DNA of 64,000 bases. Source: Nitrosopumilaceae archaeon. Lineage in GTDB: Archaea > Thermoproteota > Nitrososphaeria > Nitrososphaerales > Nitrosopumilaceae. Location of the stretch: contig DASQHX010000013.1 of NCBI GenBank assembly GCA_035631875.1, positions 124,001-188,000 of the forward strand, in the 5' to 3' direction. Positions 1-8,686 of the stretch are shown one piece after another. Numbering within the stretch: position 1 is the first letter of the stretch; every line of letters starts with the position of its first letter. The notes beneath the pieces are model-generated. The model was not told the DNA's origin. It worked only from the letters and a program-made list of their open reading frames with translations, and ran no database searches. The position numbers and the translations under genes were made by a program.

Positions 1-1006
1 CGTTCAAAATTGGATTAAAGATGGACTTGCAGACTGGGACATTACACGTGACATACACTGGGGGGTACCAATTCCGCTTCCTGAGGCAGAAGGTAAGGTG
101 TTTTATGGCTGGTTTGATAATCATCTTGCATACATTTCTTCTACAATGAAATTTCTTACTGATAAGGGAATAGACGGAAAACAATTTTGGAACTCGGCAG
201 ACATTTATCATTTTATTGGTAAAGATATTGTGTATCATCATTACCTGTTTTTGCCTGCAATGAGAATTGGTATAAAAAAAGAATACAAGTTACCAGACTA
301 TATCCCCACGAGAGGCCATCTGATGTTACAGGCAAAAAAGATATCAAAGAGCAGAAATTGGTACATCGGTCTTAAAGATTTTCTTAGTCTTTATCCTGCT
401 GATTATTTGAGATTTTATTTGACGTTGATTACGCCGCATAGTCAAGATGATCTTAATTTTGATTGGGAGGAATTTTCTGCAAGAATAAATTCTGAGCTAA
501 TTGGGAACCTTGGTAATTTTGTTAACCGTGCATTGGGTTTTACTCAAAAAAGTGTCAATGGCATAGTACCACAAACAGAAGAATTTGATTCTGCTGATAC
601 TGATGCACAAAACAAAATCAAAAACCTAGTAAATGATATGACCATATTGATGGAACAAAACAATCTAGATAAGGCACTCAAAAGGATATTGGAGTTTTCT
701 GCCCACTTTAACCAATATTTTCAACAAAAAGAGCCGTGGAAAGGTGCAAGGGGGACAAACAACTGCATTTACCTTTCAGTAAACGCAGTTCGCAGCATTG
801 CAATCGCACTTTTTCCATTCCTTCCAGAATCATCGGAGAAAATATGGATGCAACTTAATCTTACTGGTAAGGTCTTCGAACAAAAATGGAATTCCATCTC
901 AGACTTGGCAGTATCCACTAATCATAAAATTGGAGTCTCATATCCTATTTTCAAAAAAGTGGAGATGTCTGATATTGAAAAATATAAAGCTAAACTTGGT
1001 GCATAA
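1..1006 (+). CDS. metG: Methionyl-tRNA synthetase, C-terminal part (5' end outside window)
   Basis: Charges tRNA-Met with methionine in the cytoplasm. The frame is open from base 2 to the window edge, so the N-terminal Rossmann half with the HIGH motif lies outside. Visible are the class I segment WDITRDIHWGVPIP, the connection to the anticodon domain, and a KMSKS-loop variant KISKS encoded near 333-347, followed by the helical anticodon-binding domain. The gene ends TAATG, overlapping the next start by one base, so the two are probably co-transcribed. The isoleucine in KISKS is a conservative change. The call rests on family motifs and is secure. Confidence 0.95.
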   Translation, partial: VQNWIKDGLADWDITRDIHWGVPIPLPEAEGKVFYGWFDNHLAYISSTMKFLTDKGIDGKQFWNSADIYHFIGKDIVYHHYLFLPAMRIGIKKEYKLPDYIPTRGHLMLQAKKISKSRNWYIGLKDFLSLYPADYLRFYLTLITPHSQDDLNFDWEEFSARINSELIGNLGNFVNRALGFTQKSVNGIVPQTEEFDSADTDAQNKIKNLVNDMTILMEQNNLDKALKRILEFSAHFNQYFQQKEPWKGARGTNNCIYLSVNAVRSIAIALFPFLPESSEKIWMQLNLTGKVFEQKWNSISDLAVSTNHKIGVSYPIFKKVEMSDIEKYKAKLGA

Positions 1007-2235
1007 TGGAATTTCTTGATTGGGTCTCACAAGATGGCAAGTTACTCCTAACTGCAAGAATAGTAAGAGCTTTTTCCTATGGGTTTCTTAGTATAATTCT
1101 TGCAATTTACCTGAAATTAATGGGATTTAATGAAATCTTCATTGGAATAGTTTTAACTGCAACACTAGTAAATAGTGTGATCTTTAACCTATTTGCAAGT
1201 TTTTACGCTGACAAGATTGGCAGAAAAAAAATTCTAATTATTTATGCAGTTTTGATGGCTATCTCTGGCGTAATCTTTCTTGTAACAAATAATTACGTTG
1301 CATTAATTGCATCTGCCCTTATTGGAACAATTAACGTAACTGGAACTGAAGTTGGTGCATTTTTGTCCATAGAGCAAGCAATACTGCCACAAACAGTTAA
1401 TGATAATAGAAAAAGAAACTCAATTTTTGCCATTTATAATATGGTTGGCACGTTTGCAATGTCTGCAGGAGTTTTGCTTTCAGGATTACCTCAATATATC
1501 CAAAAACTGTATGGATTAAATCAAGTAGAATCAATTAGAATACTTTTTCTTTTTTACAGTATATGCGCTATTATTGTAATAGGCATCTACCTTTTCCTAT
1601 CCAAGAAAATTGAGCTTGATCCAAGTATTGCTAAAACCGCATCAGTTCGCACCATCTCTCCAAAATCCAAGGGCATTGTAGCTAAACTGTCATCGCTTTT
1701 TGCAGTGGATTCCTTTGCAGGAGGCTTTGTAATTCAAAGCATAGTGTCATTTTGGTTCTTTACAAAATTTGGTGCAGACTTGACTACACTGTCTTACATC
1801 TTCTCTATTGCTGGTGCACTGACAGCCTTTTCATTTCTGTTTGCAACAAAAATTGCATCTAGGATTGGTTTGATAAATACGATGGTCTTTACCCATATTC
1901 CATCTAATATTTTGTTGATATTGCTAGCGTTTGCTCCTACATTTCCATTAGCAATTGGATTATACTTGGCAAGAATGAGTTTGTCTCAGATGGACGTTCC
2001 AGCTAGACAGTCATACATTGTAGCTGTAGTTAATGAAGATGAAAGAATAGCTGCCGCTGGTATTACTAATACTTCAAGAAACATAGCACAGGCAGTTAGT
2101 CCATCTCTTGCAGGTGCAATAATACAATCGTTATCACTTTCTGCACCATTTGTTGTAGGAGGTTTATTAAAAATTGTTTATGACATTGGTGTTTATGTGA
2201 GTTTTAGAAAAATAAAACCACCAGAAGAAAACTGA
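1006..2235 (+). CDS. Major facilitator superfamily transporter
   Basis: Predicted 409-residue inner membrane protein with about 12 hydrophobic helices. A typical MFS loop between helices 2 and 3, FYADKIGRKKILI, is seen near residue 67, and a second half begins near residue 230 after a basic loop. The substrate cannot be read from sequence; drug or small-solute export is a common role for this subfamily. The ATG shares one base with the metG stop, so translation is likely coupled. Confidence 0.8.
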   Translation: MEFLDWVSQDGKLLLTARIVRAFSYGFLSIILAIYLKLMGFNEIFIGIVLTATLVNSVIFNLFASFYADKIGRKKILIIYAVLMAISGVIFLVTNNYVALIASALIGTINVTGTEVGAFLSIEQAILPQTVNDNRKRNSIFAIYNMVGTFAMSAGVLLSGLPQYIQKLYGLNQVESIRILFLFYSICAIIVIGIYLFLSKKIELDPSIAKTASVRTISPKSKGIVAKLSSLFAVDSFAGGFVIQSIVSFWFFTKFGADLTTLSYIFSIAGALTAFSFLFATKIASRIGLINTMVFTHIPSNILLILLAFAPTFPLAIGLYLARMSLSQMDVPARQSYIVAVVNEDERIAAAGITNTSRNIAQAVSPSLAGAIIQSLSLSAPFVVGGLLKIVYDIGVYVSFRKIKPPEEN

Positions 2236-2244
2236 TTTTTATTT

Positions 2245-3117
2245 TTATAACTTGCTTATCCTTTCTATGAATGCAAGAATCCCAGTATAATCTAGTTCGC
2301 CCAAACCATTAGAAATTGCATTTTGATAAATCTCATTTGCCAATGTTGTCATTGGAAGAGATATACCAAGTTCTTTTGCAGTCGTGTTTATTGTATCAAG
2401 ATCCTTTTTCATCATTTTCAATGTAAAGCTAGGTTCAAAGTTACCATTTATCATCTTGGGACCTTTTAATACGCTCATGCCAGTTTTGAAATAAGTTGAG
2501 TTTAAAATATCAAGAAATAGTTTAGGATCAAGCCCAGCCCTTTTTGTTAATGTAATTCCTTCCGATAACGCCAAGGCCAGCATTGATATCTGCAAATTCA
2601 TAGCAAGCTTCATTGCATGCCCTGAGCCATTTTCGCCCAAATAGAATGTCTTGTTTCCAATATGATCAAAAACCTGTTTATATTTTTCATAGATTTCTTT
2701 TTTCCCACCTATCATGACTACAAGTTCGCCTTTTTCTGCAAGATTTGGTCCGCCCATGACTGGGGTATCAATCATTGATATTCCGTTTTCTAGAAATTTT
2801 TTTGCTATTTTTTTTGAAGAAATTGGGTTTATTGTACTCATGTCAGCAACTGTTAATCCCTCATGCTTTCCATATATTATGCCATTTTTATCAAATGAGA
2901 CAGATTCTACAGCATCAGAATCTTTTACAATTGTTATGACAAGATCGCAGCTTTGTGCCAGATCCTTAGGTGTATCTGCAACAATTGCTCCAAGGTTTTT
3001 TAGAGATTCTGTTTTGTCTCCTGTCCTATTGTAAACTATTACTTTGTGTCCTGTACCAAGTAACCTTTTGGCCACTGCTTTTCCAAGAAAACCAGTTCCA
3101 ATAATTCCTATTTTCAA
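2245..3117 (-). CDS. NAD(P)-dependent beta-hydroxyacid dehydrogenase (3-hydroxyisobutyrate dehydrogenase family)
   Basis: A 290-residue cytosolic oxidoreductase. The N-terminal Rossmann motif GIIGTGFLGKAVAKRL starts at residue 4. The substrate segment DTPVMGGPNLAEKGELVVM and the catalytic-lysine motif GSGHAMKLAMNL near residue 165 follow the family pattern, and the C-terminal all-alpha domain is complete. Members act on 3-hydroxyisobutyrate, tartronate semialdehyde or succinic semialdehyde, so the substrate here is open. In a thaumarchaeon, succinic semialdehyde (4-hydroxybutyrate branch) would be attractive, but this is only inference. Start is TTG at 3117. It converges on the MFS gene with a 9-base gap. 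Confidence 0.85.
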   Translation of the reverse strand: MKIGIIGTGFLGKAVAKRLLGTGHKVIVYNRTGDKTESLKNLGAIVADTPKDLAQSCDLVITIVKDSDAVESVSFDKNGIIYGKHEGLTVADMSTINPISSKKIAKKFLENGISMIDTPVMGGPNLAEKGELVVMIGGKKEIYEKYKQVFDHIGNKTFYLGENGSGHAMKLAMNLQISMLALALSEGITLTKRAGLDPKLFLDILNSTYFKTGMSVLKGPKMINGNFEPSFTLKMMKKDLDTINTTAKELGISLPMTTLANEIYQNAISNGLGELDYTGILAFIERISKL

Positions 3118-3162
3118 TAAATTATCATTTCGTATGACACTATTTTTTCTTATTGAATTGAT

Positions 3163-3684
3163 CTAAGATGTTAAAGCTTTGAATCTTTGATCCGAACGTA
3201 AACTTTCAAAATCAAGGTCACAGGCTGCTTTAATTCCATATTCTGAATCTATCATGATAGCTTGTTCTAATATGGTTAATGCTTCTTTAGAATTTTTTTG
3301 CAGTGCCTTACTGCAAGATTTATGATAAAGTACACTGGCATTTTGAGGATCTTTTTCTAGAATTTTATCATAAAATGTTATTGCTTGATCATATTTTTTT
3401 AAGTAATGAAGTGCTAGACCTTTGTTGATTAAGGCTATTTGGTGATTAGAGTTACTTTTTAAAACTTTGTCATAGCATATGATGGAATCATCATATTTTC
3501 CAAGTTTGCCTAATGCATTTCCTTTGTACACTAGAGCATTCATGTGTTCTGGTTCAACAGATAACACCTTGTCAAAATAAAATATTGCATCACGTGGATT
3601 TCCACGTTTTGCATGTGATACGCCTATGTTATACAAATATTCTAAATTTAGTTCTTCGTCAGATGAAAATGCGATCTTTGTCAT
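3163..3684 (-). CDS. Tetratricopeptide repeat protein
   Basis: A 173-residue soluble protein made almost wholly of TPR helices. Three clear 34-residue units carry the pattern NKGLALHYLKKYDQAITFYDKIL, and partial units lie at both ends. TPR proteins act as protein-protein adaptors; the partner cannot be inferred here. It has no signal peptide or catalytic domain. It sits in the same direction as the dehydrogenase, 45 bases upstream of it, so the two may be co-transcribed. Confidence 0.8.
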   Translation of the reverse strand: MTKIAFSSDEELNLEYLYNIGVSHAKRGNPRDAIFYFDKVLSVEPEHMNALVYKGNALGKLGKYDDSIICYDKVLKSNSNHQIALINKGLALHYLKKYDQAITFYDKILEKDPQNASVLYHKSCSKALQKNSKEALTILEQAIMIDSEYGIKAACDLDFESLRSDQRFKALTS

Positions 3685-3774
3685 GATATTCTAAAAGACT
3701 TCTATTTGATAAACTCTATTTCTTAGCAATTTTGTAGGATTTATAATTTGAGAACAATGAATACTCTGTAAGAT

Positions 3775-3894
3775 ATGAAAAAAATAAGGTCTTGTCCCAT
3801 CTGTCCTGCATGTGGTTCAAAAAAATTTGATCGATTAGAGGCCAAAGACACTGTTGTTAAATGCACAAAATGTGGTAAAGAACTAATAATATGA
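3775..3894 (+). CDS. Zinc-ribbon micro-protein, 39 aa
   Basis: Short ORF with ATG at 3775 and TGA at 3892. It encodes CPICPAC at residues 7-13 and CTKC at 30-33, that is CxxCxxC and CxxC knuckles of a rubredoxin-like or treble-clef zinc ribbon. Between the knuckles is a beta-hairpin-like charged stretch. Such minimal ribbons are common and poorly described in Nitrososphaerota. Function is unknown; nucleic-acid or protein binding is the usual guess. Regular cysteine spacing makes chance unlikely. Confidence 0.65.
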   Translation: MKKIRSCPICPACGSKKFDRLEAKDTVVKCTKCGKELII

Positions 3895-3931
3895 TCTATT
3901 TTTCTGGATCTAGTATTTGGACACATTTCAT

Positions 3932-4090
3932 TTAAAATGGTTTTATTGGTAGCTGATGTGGCTTACCGTCATCGAACCAACAACAATCACAAATTTGATT
4001 AGAATCTTTTCCTACCTGTTTTATACATATGGTTGCAGTTCCTTTGTGATCTTCTCTTGAATGTCCACAAGTTTTACAGTTATTGTCCAA
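3932..4090 (-). CDS. Zinc-binding micro-protein, about 52 aa
   Basis: Minus-strand ORF. The first usable start is TTG at 4090, after an upstream in-frame TAA. It encodes CKTCGHSREDHKG, then a lone Cys, then CDCCWFDDGKPH near the C-terminus. The pattern CxxCxH-x4-H with a distal CxCC suggests a structural zinc site. I do not recognise a named family. The start is uncertain. It lies in the ilvC upstream region, transcribed divergently. Confidence 0.45.
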   Translation of the reverse strand: MDNNCKTCGHSREDHKGTATICIKQVGKDSNQICDCCWFDDGKPHQLPIKPF

Positions 4091-4213
4091 CTTCCATATG
4101 TTTTACATGGAGGTATTTACATTACAGGAATCAGTTCCTTTTCACTTTTTACTATCTTACATTATTGTATTAGATTTGTACGATTATATTTGCAATAATT
4201 CAACCGTCAGGAA

Positions 4214-5212
4214 ATGGCAAAAACTTGGAAAGATGCAGATGTAAGTTTAGATCCCATAAAGAACCAAATCATTGCAATAATTGGCTATGGCATTCAAGGA
4301 CATGCGCAAGCAAACAACCTAAAAGATTCTGGTCTAAATGTTATAGTTGGATTACAAGAAGGTGGCTCTAGCTGGAAAAAGGCAAAAAATGATGGTCACG
4401 AAGTATTGTCTATTCCAAAAGCATGTGAAAAGGCTGACATTGTACACGTATTAATTCCTGACATGATTCAAGCCAAAATCTTTCGAGAACAAATTGAACC
4501 TAATCTGAACGTAGGAAATGCACTGTCATTTTCACATGGAGCCGCGATTCATTGGGAGTGGATAAAGGCACCAGGAGATGTTGATATAATTATGGTTGCA
4601 CCAAAAGGTCCTGGCTCCAAAGTTAGAGAGACCTATCTTGAAGGATTTGGTACGCCGTCTATAGTTGCAGTTTATCAAGATTATACTAAAATGGCTTGGG
4701 ACAGAACTTTGGCATTAGCAAAAGGAATCGGTAGCACAAGGGCAGGAATAATAGAAACAACATTCCAAGAAGAGGTAGAAACAGATTGGTTTGGTGAACA
4801 AGCTGATCTTTGTGGAGGATGCGCATCAATGGTAATGAATGCTTTTGAAATTCTAGTTGAGGCAGGTTATCAGCCAGAAATTGCATACTTTGAAGTTCTG
4901 CATGAATTGAAACTTATTGTTGATCTTATCCAAAGATATGGAATCAACGGAATGTGGCGAAGAGTAAGTGAGACTGCAAGATATGGTGGTTTGACAAGAG
5001 GGCCTATGGTAATGAATAAGGATGTAAAAGAAAACATGAAAAAAGTTCTCAAAATGATACAAGATGGAACATTCAATCAAGAATGGATAAGTGATTATCA
5101 GAAAAATGGCAAAAATTCATTTGACAGATACATGAAGCAAATAGATGCTCACCAAATAGAACAAGTGGGCAAGAAAATGCGTCAGATGATGTGGCCTGAT
5201 TCAACAGAATAA
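4214..5212 (+). CDS. ilvC: Ketol-acid reductoisomerase
   Basis: NADP(H)-dependent enzyme of branched-chain amino acid synthesis: it isomerises and reduces 2-acetolactate (or 2-aceto-2-hydroxybutyrate) to the dihydroxy acid. Length 332 is typical of class I KARI. The Rossmann motif GYGIQGHAQANNL is near residue 24, the conserved histidine lies in SFSHGAAIHW, and PKGPGSKVRETY is the metal/substrate segment. The knotted C-terminal domain with acidic metal ligands (FQEEVETDWFGEQ) is complete. ATG at 4214 follows AGGAA. The stop abuts the convergent mutase gene exactly. Confidence 0.97.
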   Translation: MAKTWKDADVSLDPIKNQIIAIIGYGIQGHAQANNLKDSGLNVIVGLQEGGSSWKKAKNDGHEVLSIPKACEKADIVHVLIPDMIQAKIFREQIEPNLNVGNALSFSHGAAIHWEWIKAPGDVDIIMVAPKGPGSKVRETYLEGFGTPSIVAVYQDYTKMAWDRTLALAKGIGSTRAGIIETTFQEEVETDWFGEQADLCGGCASMVMNAFEILVEAGYQPEIAYFEVLHELKLIVDLIQRYGINGMWRRVSETARYGGLTRGPMVMNKDVKENMKKVLKMIQDGTFNQEWISDYQKNGKNSFDRYMKQIDAHQIEQVGKKMRQMMWPDSTE

Positions 5213-5635
5213 CTAAATTTTTCTTAGCTTTGCAACGCCAGAATTGATATAATCTGTTACAGTAGAAAGTGGTGTACCAGGACCAAAGTTTCCTAAAACT
5301 CCAGCTTTTACAAGATCTGGTTTGTCATCTTCTGGTATGACTCCGCCGCCAATTACAAGAACATCCTTGATTCCTTTTTCTTGTAGTGCTTTGACTACTC
5401 TTGGAAACAATGTAAGATGTGCACCGTTTAGAAGGCTAAGGGCTACTACATCAACATCCTCATCTTCAACAATTTTGGCAATTCTTTCAGGAGTCGCAAA
5501 AAGACCAGAATAAATTACCTCCATTCCTGAATCTCTAAAGGCACGACATAAAACTAGTGCTCCTCTGTCATGACCATCTAGTCCTAATTTGGCAACAAGT
5601 ATTCTGATTCTTCTAGTAGTTGTCTTTTGTACCAC
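5213..5635 (-). CDS. mcmA2: Methylmalonyl-CoA mutase, B12-binding (small) subunit
   Basis: A 140-residue cobalamin-binding subunit. Archaeal mutases often split the bacterial enzyme into a catalytic and a B12-binding chain. The cobalamin motif D-G-H-D-R-G (DxHxxG) lies near residue 19 in KLGLDGHDRGALVLC. The downstream SLLNGAH and VIGGGVIPEDD loops also match the family; they form the nucleotide-loop pocket. It partners the large subunit at 8687-10282 and MeaB at 7768, about 2 kb away and on the other strand. Start is GTG at 5635. In this lineage the mutase carries methylmalonyl-CoA to succinyl-CoA in the 3HP/4HB cycle. Confidence 0.95.
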   Translation of the reverse strand: MVQKTTTRRIRILVAKLGLDGHDRGALVLCRAFRDSGMEVIYSGLFATPERIAKIVEDEDVDVVALSLLNGAHLTLFPRVVKALQEKGIKDVLVIGGGVIPEDDKPDLVKAGVLGNFGPGTPLSTVTDYINSGVAKLRKI

Positions 5636-5867
5636 AATTTTGAGGATACATCTGGGTTTTAAAATCTTTATTCAATCCCTTTTTCTTTTCCAGAGTTTGA
5701 CCCTGATAAAATCTAGAAGATTATCTGCCAATTTCATGGAATTATTTTGAGAAAAATGAGATTTGACGTAAAACCAAAAATACAAGGAATTAGGAACTCA
5801 AAATATATTCTAAATTGAACGACAATTTTAATAAAACTCAATTTACTTCCAATAATGGAAGATCATT

Positions 5868-5875
5868 TTTAAATA
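5868..5875 (+). promoter_or_regulatory. TATA box (TTTAAATA) of the 5913 surface-protein gene
   Basis: TTTAAATA matches the archaeal TATA consensus. Adding about 26 bases predicts transcription from near 5898, which leaves a leader of about 15 bases containing GGGGTTGAG before the proposed start at 5913. Confidence 0.5.
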
Positions 5876-5912
5876 AATGAAAATCACACTCCATGATACG
5901 GGGTTGAGTTAG

Positions 5913-6725
5913 ATAGAAAAAATTCGTTTATTGCCTTTATTCGCGATACTTGTTATTGCTTCAATGATGGTACCCTCAAATGTTGGCACGATACAACTTA
6001 CAAATGAGAACCTAAATTCATTCAAACTTGCAAACCTGCCATCAGCCTTTGCCAAGTATGTTATGATGGATCCTGTTCCACGTGCATTTGCTTCAATCTC
6101 ATACGAGATAAAACCCACAAATGTAAATGGAGATTGTGAACATATAGGCGGAACATGGAACGCTCCAACTTGTACTCTTGGTAGTGCACTGACTCTAAAT
6201 AGTGGAGACTCGTTGACAATAGATTCAGGTGCAGGATTAACAATCACAACCAGTGGTACGATTCATAACTCTGGCACCATTACCATCTTAGGTGTAATCA
6301 GTAACGATGGCACCATTAATAATATTTTTTCAATTGTCAATTTTTATATCTTCAATAACCCTGGTAAGATCATAAATACTGGTTTCATCGAAAATGCCCC
6401 ATCTGGGGGATTTGACAACTTTGGTCCCATCATTAACAATGGACATGTGCAGAATGATGGTACATTCACAAACCATTCGGGCATAACCATTAGTAATTAC
6501 GGTTTAATCTTCACCTCATATTTATTTTATAACGACGGCACCATTACGGATTATTGTGGCGGAACTTTTTCCGGTAACTTTTTTGGTAGTCCTGCTGTTA
6601 ATGGTTGTACTCCTCCGTCAATTCCAGAATTTCCATTTTCATTTAGTTTGGTAATTATTTTTGTTGCAGTAGCAGCAGTGTATATGGGTATAAGACAAAA
6701 GATGATACCAAACTTCAAGATTTAG
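5913..6725 (+). CDS. Secreted beta-repeat surface protein with PEF-type C-terminal anchor
   Basis: About 270 residues. A basic N-terminus and hydrophobic segment (RLLPLFAILVIASMM) form a signal peptide. The middle holds degenerate repeats such as SGTIHNSGTI and NNGHVQNDGTF, likely a beta-solenoid. The end reads PEFPF, a membrane helix, and basic residues, resembling thaumarchaeal PEFG-CTERM sorting tails. The first TTG in frame is at 5931, inside the signal peptide. The natural start may be ATA at 5913, just after a stop, because that restores the charged n-region (IEKIR). The repeats and the ITDYCGG segment resemble the central part of the protein at 20315-23950. Confidence 0.75.
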   Translation: MEKIRLLPLFAILVIASMMVPSNVGTIQLTNENLNSFKLANLPSAFAKYVMMDPVPRAFASISYEIKPTNVNGDCEHIGGTWNAPTCTLGSALTLNSGDSLTIDSGAGLTITTSGTIHNSGTITILGVISNDGTINNIFSIVNFYIFNNPGKIINTGFIENAPSGGFDNFGPIINNGHVQNDGTFTNHSGITISNYGLIFTSYLFYNDGTITDYCGGTFSGNFFGSPAVNGCTPPSIPEFPFSFSLVIIFVAVAAVYMGIRQKMIPNFKI

Positions 6726-6930
6726 AAACTATTTCCAACAAATCATAACGTACCATATTAGGTAGTTGTCGGGAGTTTTTCTTCGTAATGGGGGCTTTGC
6801 CTTTTTACTGATTGTAAATAAAAATAGTCTGTCTCTCAGGTTGTTGGTAAACGCTGAAGTTTAGTAATCGATTTGACGTTCTAATCTTTATTTGACAAAA
6901 ATACACTCAAATATTTTCAGAAAAGTGATT

Positions 6931-7230
6931 TTATGATACTGAGGTTTTTCTTTTGGACAGCAACTTTTTGATTTCTCTAGAATGTGATGCTATGGTTTGT
7001 TTGATTTCCAACTCTTCGCTTCTATCTGGTACTTTTTTACGCATTTGTAAATATGAGGTAAAAAACATGGCTTCTAGATAGCCAATATGCCAGCCATATT
7101 CAAAATCAAATTGGTTATCATATTCCCAATAGGTCTTGGATGCTGGATCTTTTGGATATTTACTTATGGCTTCCAATTCTGATTCTATGGTCTCTTTCAT
7201 CAATTTTCGAAACTGCTCATCTAATACCAA
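6931..7230 (-). CDS. Conserved-looking hypothetical protein, 99 aa
   Basis: Soluble, charged, helix-rich protein with no signal peptide. Starts are TTG at 7230 or an ATG ten codons on. The aromatic middle (YWEYDNQFDFEYGWHIGYL) followed by a basic C-terminal helix suggests a small helical bundle. I do not recognise the family. The spacer to the preceding surface gene (6726-6930) shows no gene. Confidence 0.55.
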   Translation of the reverse strand: MVLDEQFRKLMKETIESELEAISKYPKDPASKTYWEYDNQFDFEYGWHIGYLEAMFFTSYLQMRKKVPDRSEELEIKQTIASHSREIKKLLSKRKTSVS

Positions 7231-7285
7231 GTAAGTTTATTTTAGAATATGGCAAAATAAACCTACGCTAAGACACTGAAATTAT

Positions 7286-7690
7286 ATGAATAAAAAAATC
7301 ATTATCATAATTCCAATTGTAATTATTCTAGTATCGCTGTATGTTTTTAATGTAAATAAAATAGATGAGAAACGTTTGGCAAGTACATTTGAATTTTCTG
7401 CTATATATTTTGAGGATAGTCATGTTATCAAGATATCATATCTTGACAGATCAAATCAAACTAACACTGCCATTTTAGAAATAGAGGGTCTAAGCCAACC
7501 GTTTCAGAAAAAATACGATAATTCGTCATTTGTTGAAGACGTTCCAATTTCTTCCACTCCACAATATGGTTGGAAAACTATCCCTCTAACTTTATTAATA
7601 GATAATAAAGAATTTGGGAAGCTAATTTTAAAGACTGAAATTGTTCCATATGGACAACCGTCCCCAAAAGTGATATACAGTAGACCCTGA
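7286..7690 (+). CDS. Membrane-anchored hypothetical protein, 134 aa
   Basis: The N-terminus MNKKIIIIIPIVIILVSLYVF is a single uncleaved membrane anchor. A hydrophilic beta-rich domain of about 110 residues follows, predicted outside the cell. There are no cysteines or metal motifs. The family is not recognised. It ends 77 bases before meaB in the same direction. Confidence 0.55.
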   Translation: MNKKIIIIIPIVIILVSLYVFNVNKIDEKRLASTFEFSAIYFEDSHVIKISYLDRSNQTNTAILEIEGLSQPFQKKYDNSSFVEDVPISSTPQYGWKTIPLTLLIDNKEFGKLILKTEIVPYGQPSPKVIYSRP

Positions 7691-7767
7691 CAAAAAATTG
7701 ATTTCTGTTTATTTTTAATTTGAAACAAGAAGATTTTATTGTGGTAATACCCGTATTTCAGTTCTAC

Positions 7768-8682
7768 ATGGATATTGTATCTGAATTAAAACATGGTAAA
7801 CGCAGGGCCATCGCCAAGGCCATTTCAATTATTGAAAATGATGACAAGGCTGCAAAAGTACTAATAAAAAAAATCTTCAAAAATTCTGGAAAATCTATTA
7901 CTATAGGAATAACAGGACCAGCTGGTGCAGGAAAAAGTACTCTAATAGACAAGAGTGTTCTTGAATTAAAAAAACTTGGTTACAAGGCTGCAGTTCTTGC
8001 AATAGATCCAACTAGTCACATCACAGGTGGTGCCATACTAGGTGATAGAGTTAGAATGTCTGATTCTACTGATTCTGGAACCTATATCAGAAGCATGGCA
8101 TCAAGAGGTGCTACAGGAGCCATCTCCTCATCGCTACGAAACAGCATAAGAGTTCTAGAGTATGCTGGATTTGATATAATAATAATTGAAAGTGTTGGTG
8201 CAGGCCAAACCGAGATTGATATTTCAAAAATAGCAGACATTACAGTGGTGGTTTTTAATCCAAATACTGGTGATAGTATACAGACAATAAAAGCAGGATT
8301 GACTGAAATTGGTGACATTTATCTGATAAACAAAAGTGACTTGGCAGGGGCAAATCAGTTGTTCAACGCAGTTAGGGATTTCATTGGCATGTCAGAAAAA
8401 AATCCCACAATATTATTGACTTCAGCAAAATCAAGTAAAGGAATATCAGAATTTGCAAAAAAGCTAGAAGCACTTGTCATATCAAAGAAAAAAACCAAAA
8501 AAACACAGGAACAATCACGACTTGAAATAGAGCTTAGGGATATTGTTTTAAATAATGTTAAAAATAAAGTGAGCACCATGCTTGATTCTAGTAAAGAATA
8601 TACTAAATACCTAAAAAAAGTACAATCAAAGGCACTAGATCCATACGAAGCTGCAGGTAAAATTTCAAAACTATTCAAGTGA
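7768..8682 (+). CDS. meaB: Methylmalonyl-CoA mutase-associated G3E GTPase MeaB
   Basis: P-loop GTPase that gates cobalamin loading and protects methylmalonyl-CoA mutase. Walker A GPAGAGKSTL is near residue 50, and switch-like segments DPTSHITGGAILGDRVRM and ESVGAGQTEID follow. The guanine-specificity motif NKSD is near residue 190. The C-terminal dimerisation helices are complete. I chose ATG 7768 because the frame upstream, to a TTG at 7720, encodes a non-conserved stretch. The mutase large subunit starts 4 bases after the stop, a clear operon. Confidence 0.95.
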   Translation: MDIVSELKHGKRRAIAKAISIIENDDKAAKVLIKKIFKNSGKSITIGITGPAGAGKSTLIDKSVLELKKLGYKAAVLAIDPTSHITGGAILGDRVRMSDSTDSGTYIRSMASRGATGAISSSLRNSIRVLEYAGFDIIIIESVGAGQTEIDISKIADITVVVFNPNTGDSIQTIKAGLTEIGDIYLINKSDLAGANQLFNAVRDFIGMSEKNPTILLTSAKSSKGISEFAKKLEALVISKKKTKKTQEQSRLEIELRDIVLNNVKNKVSTMLDSSKEYTKYLKKVQSKALDPYEAAGKISKLFK

Positions 8683-8686
8683 TTTT

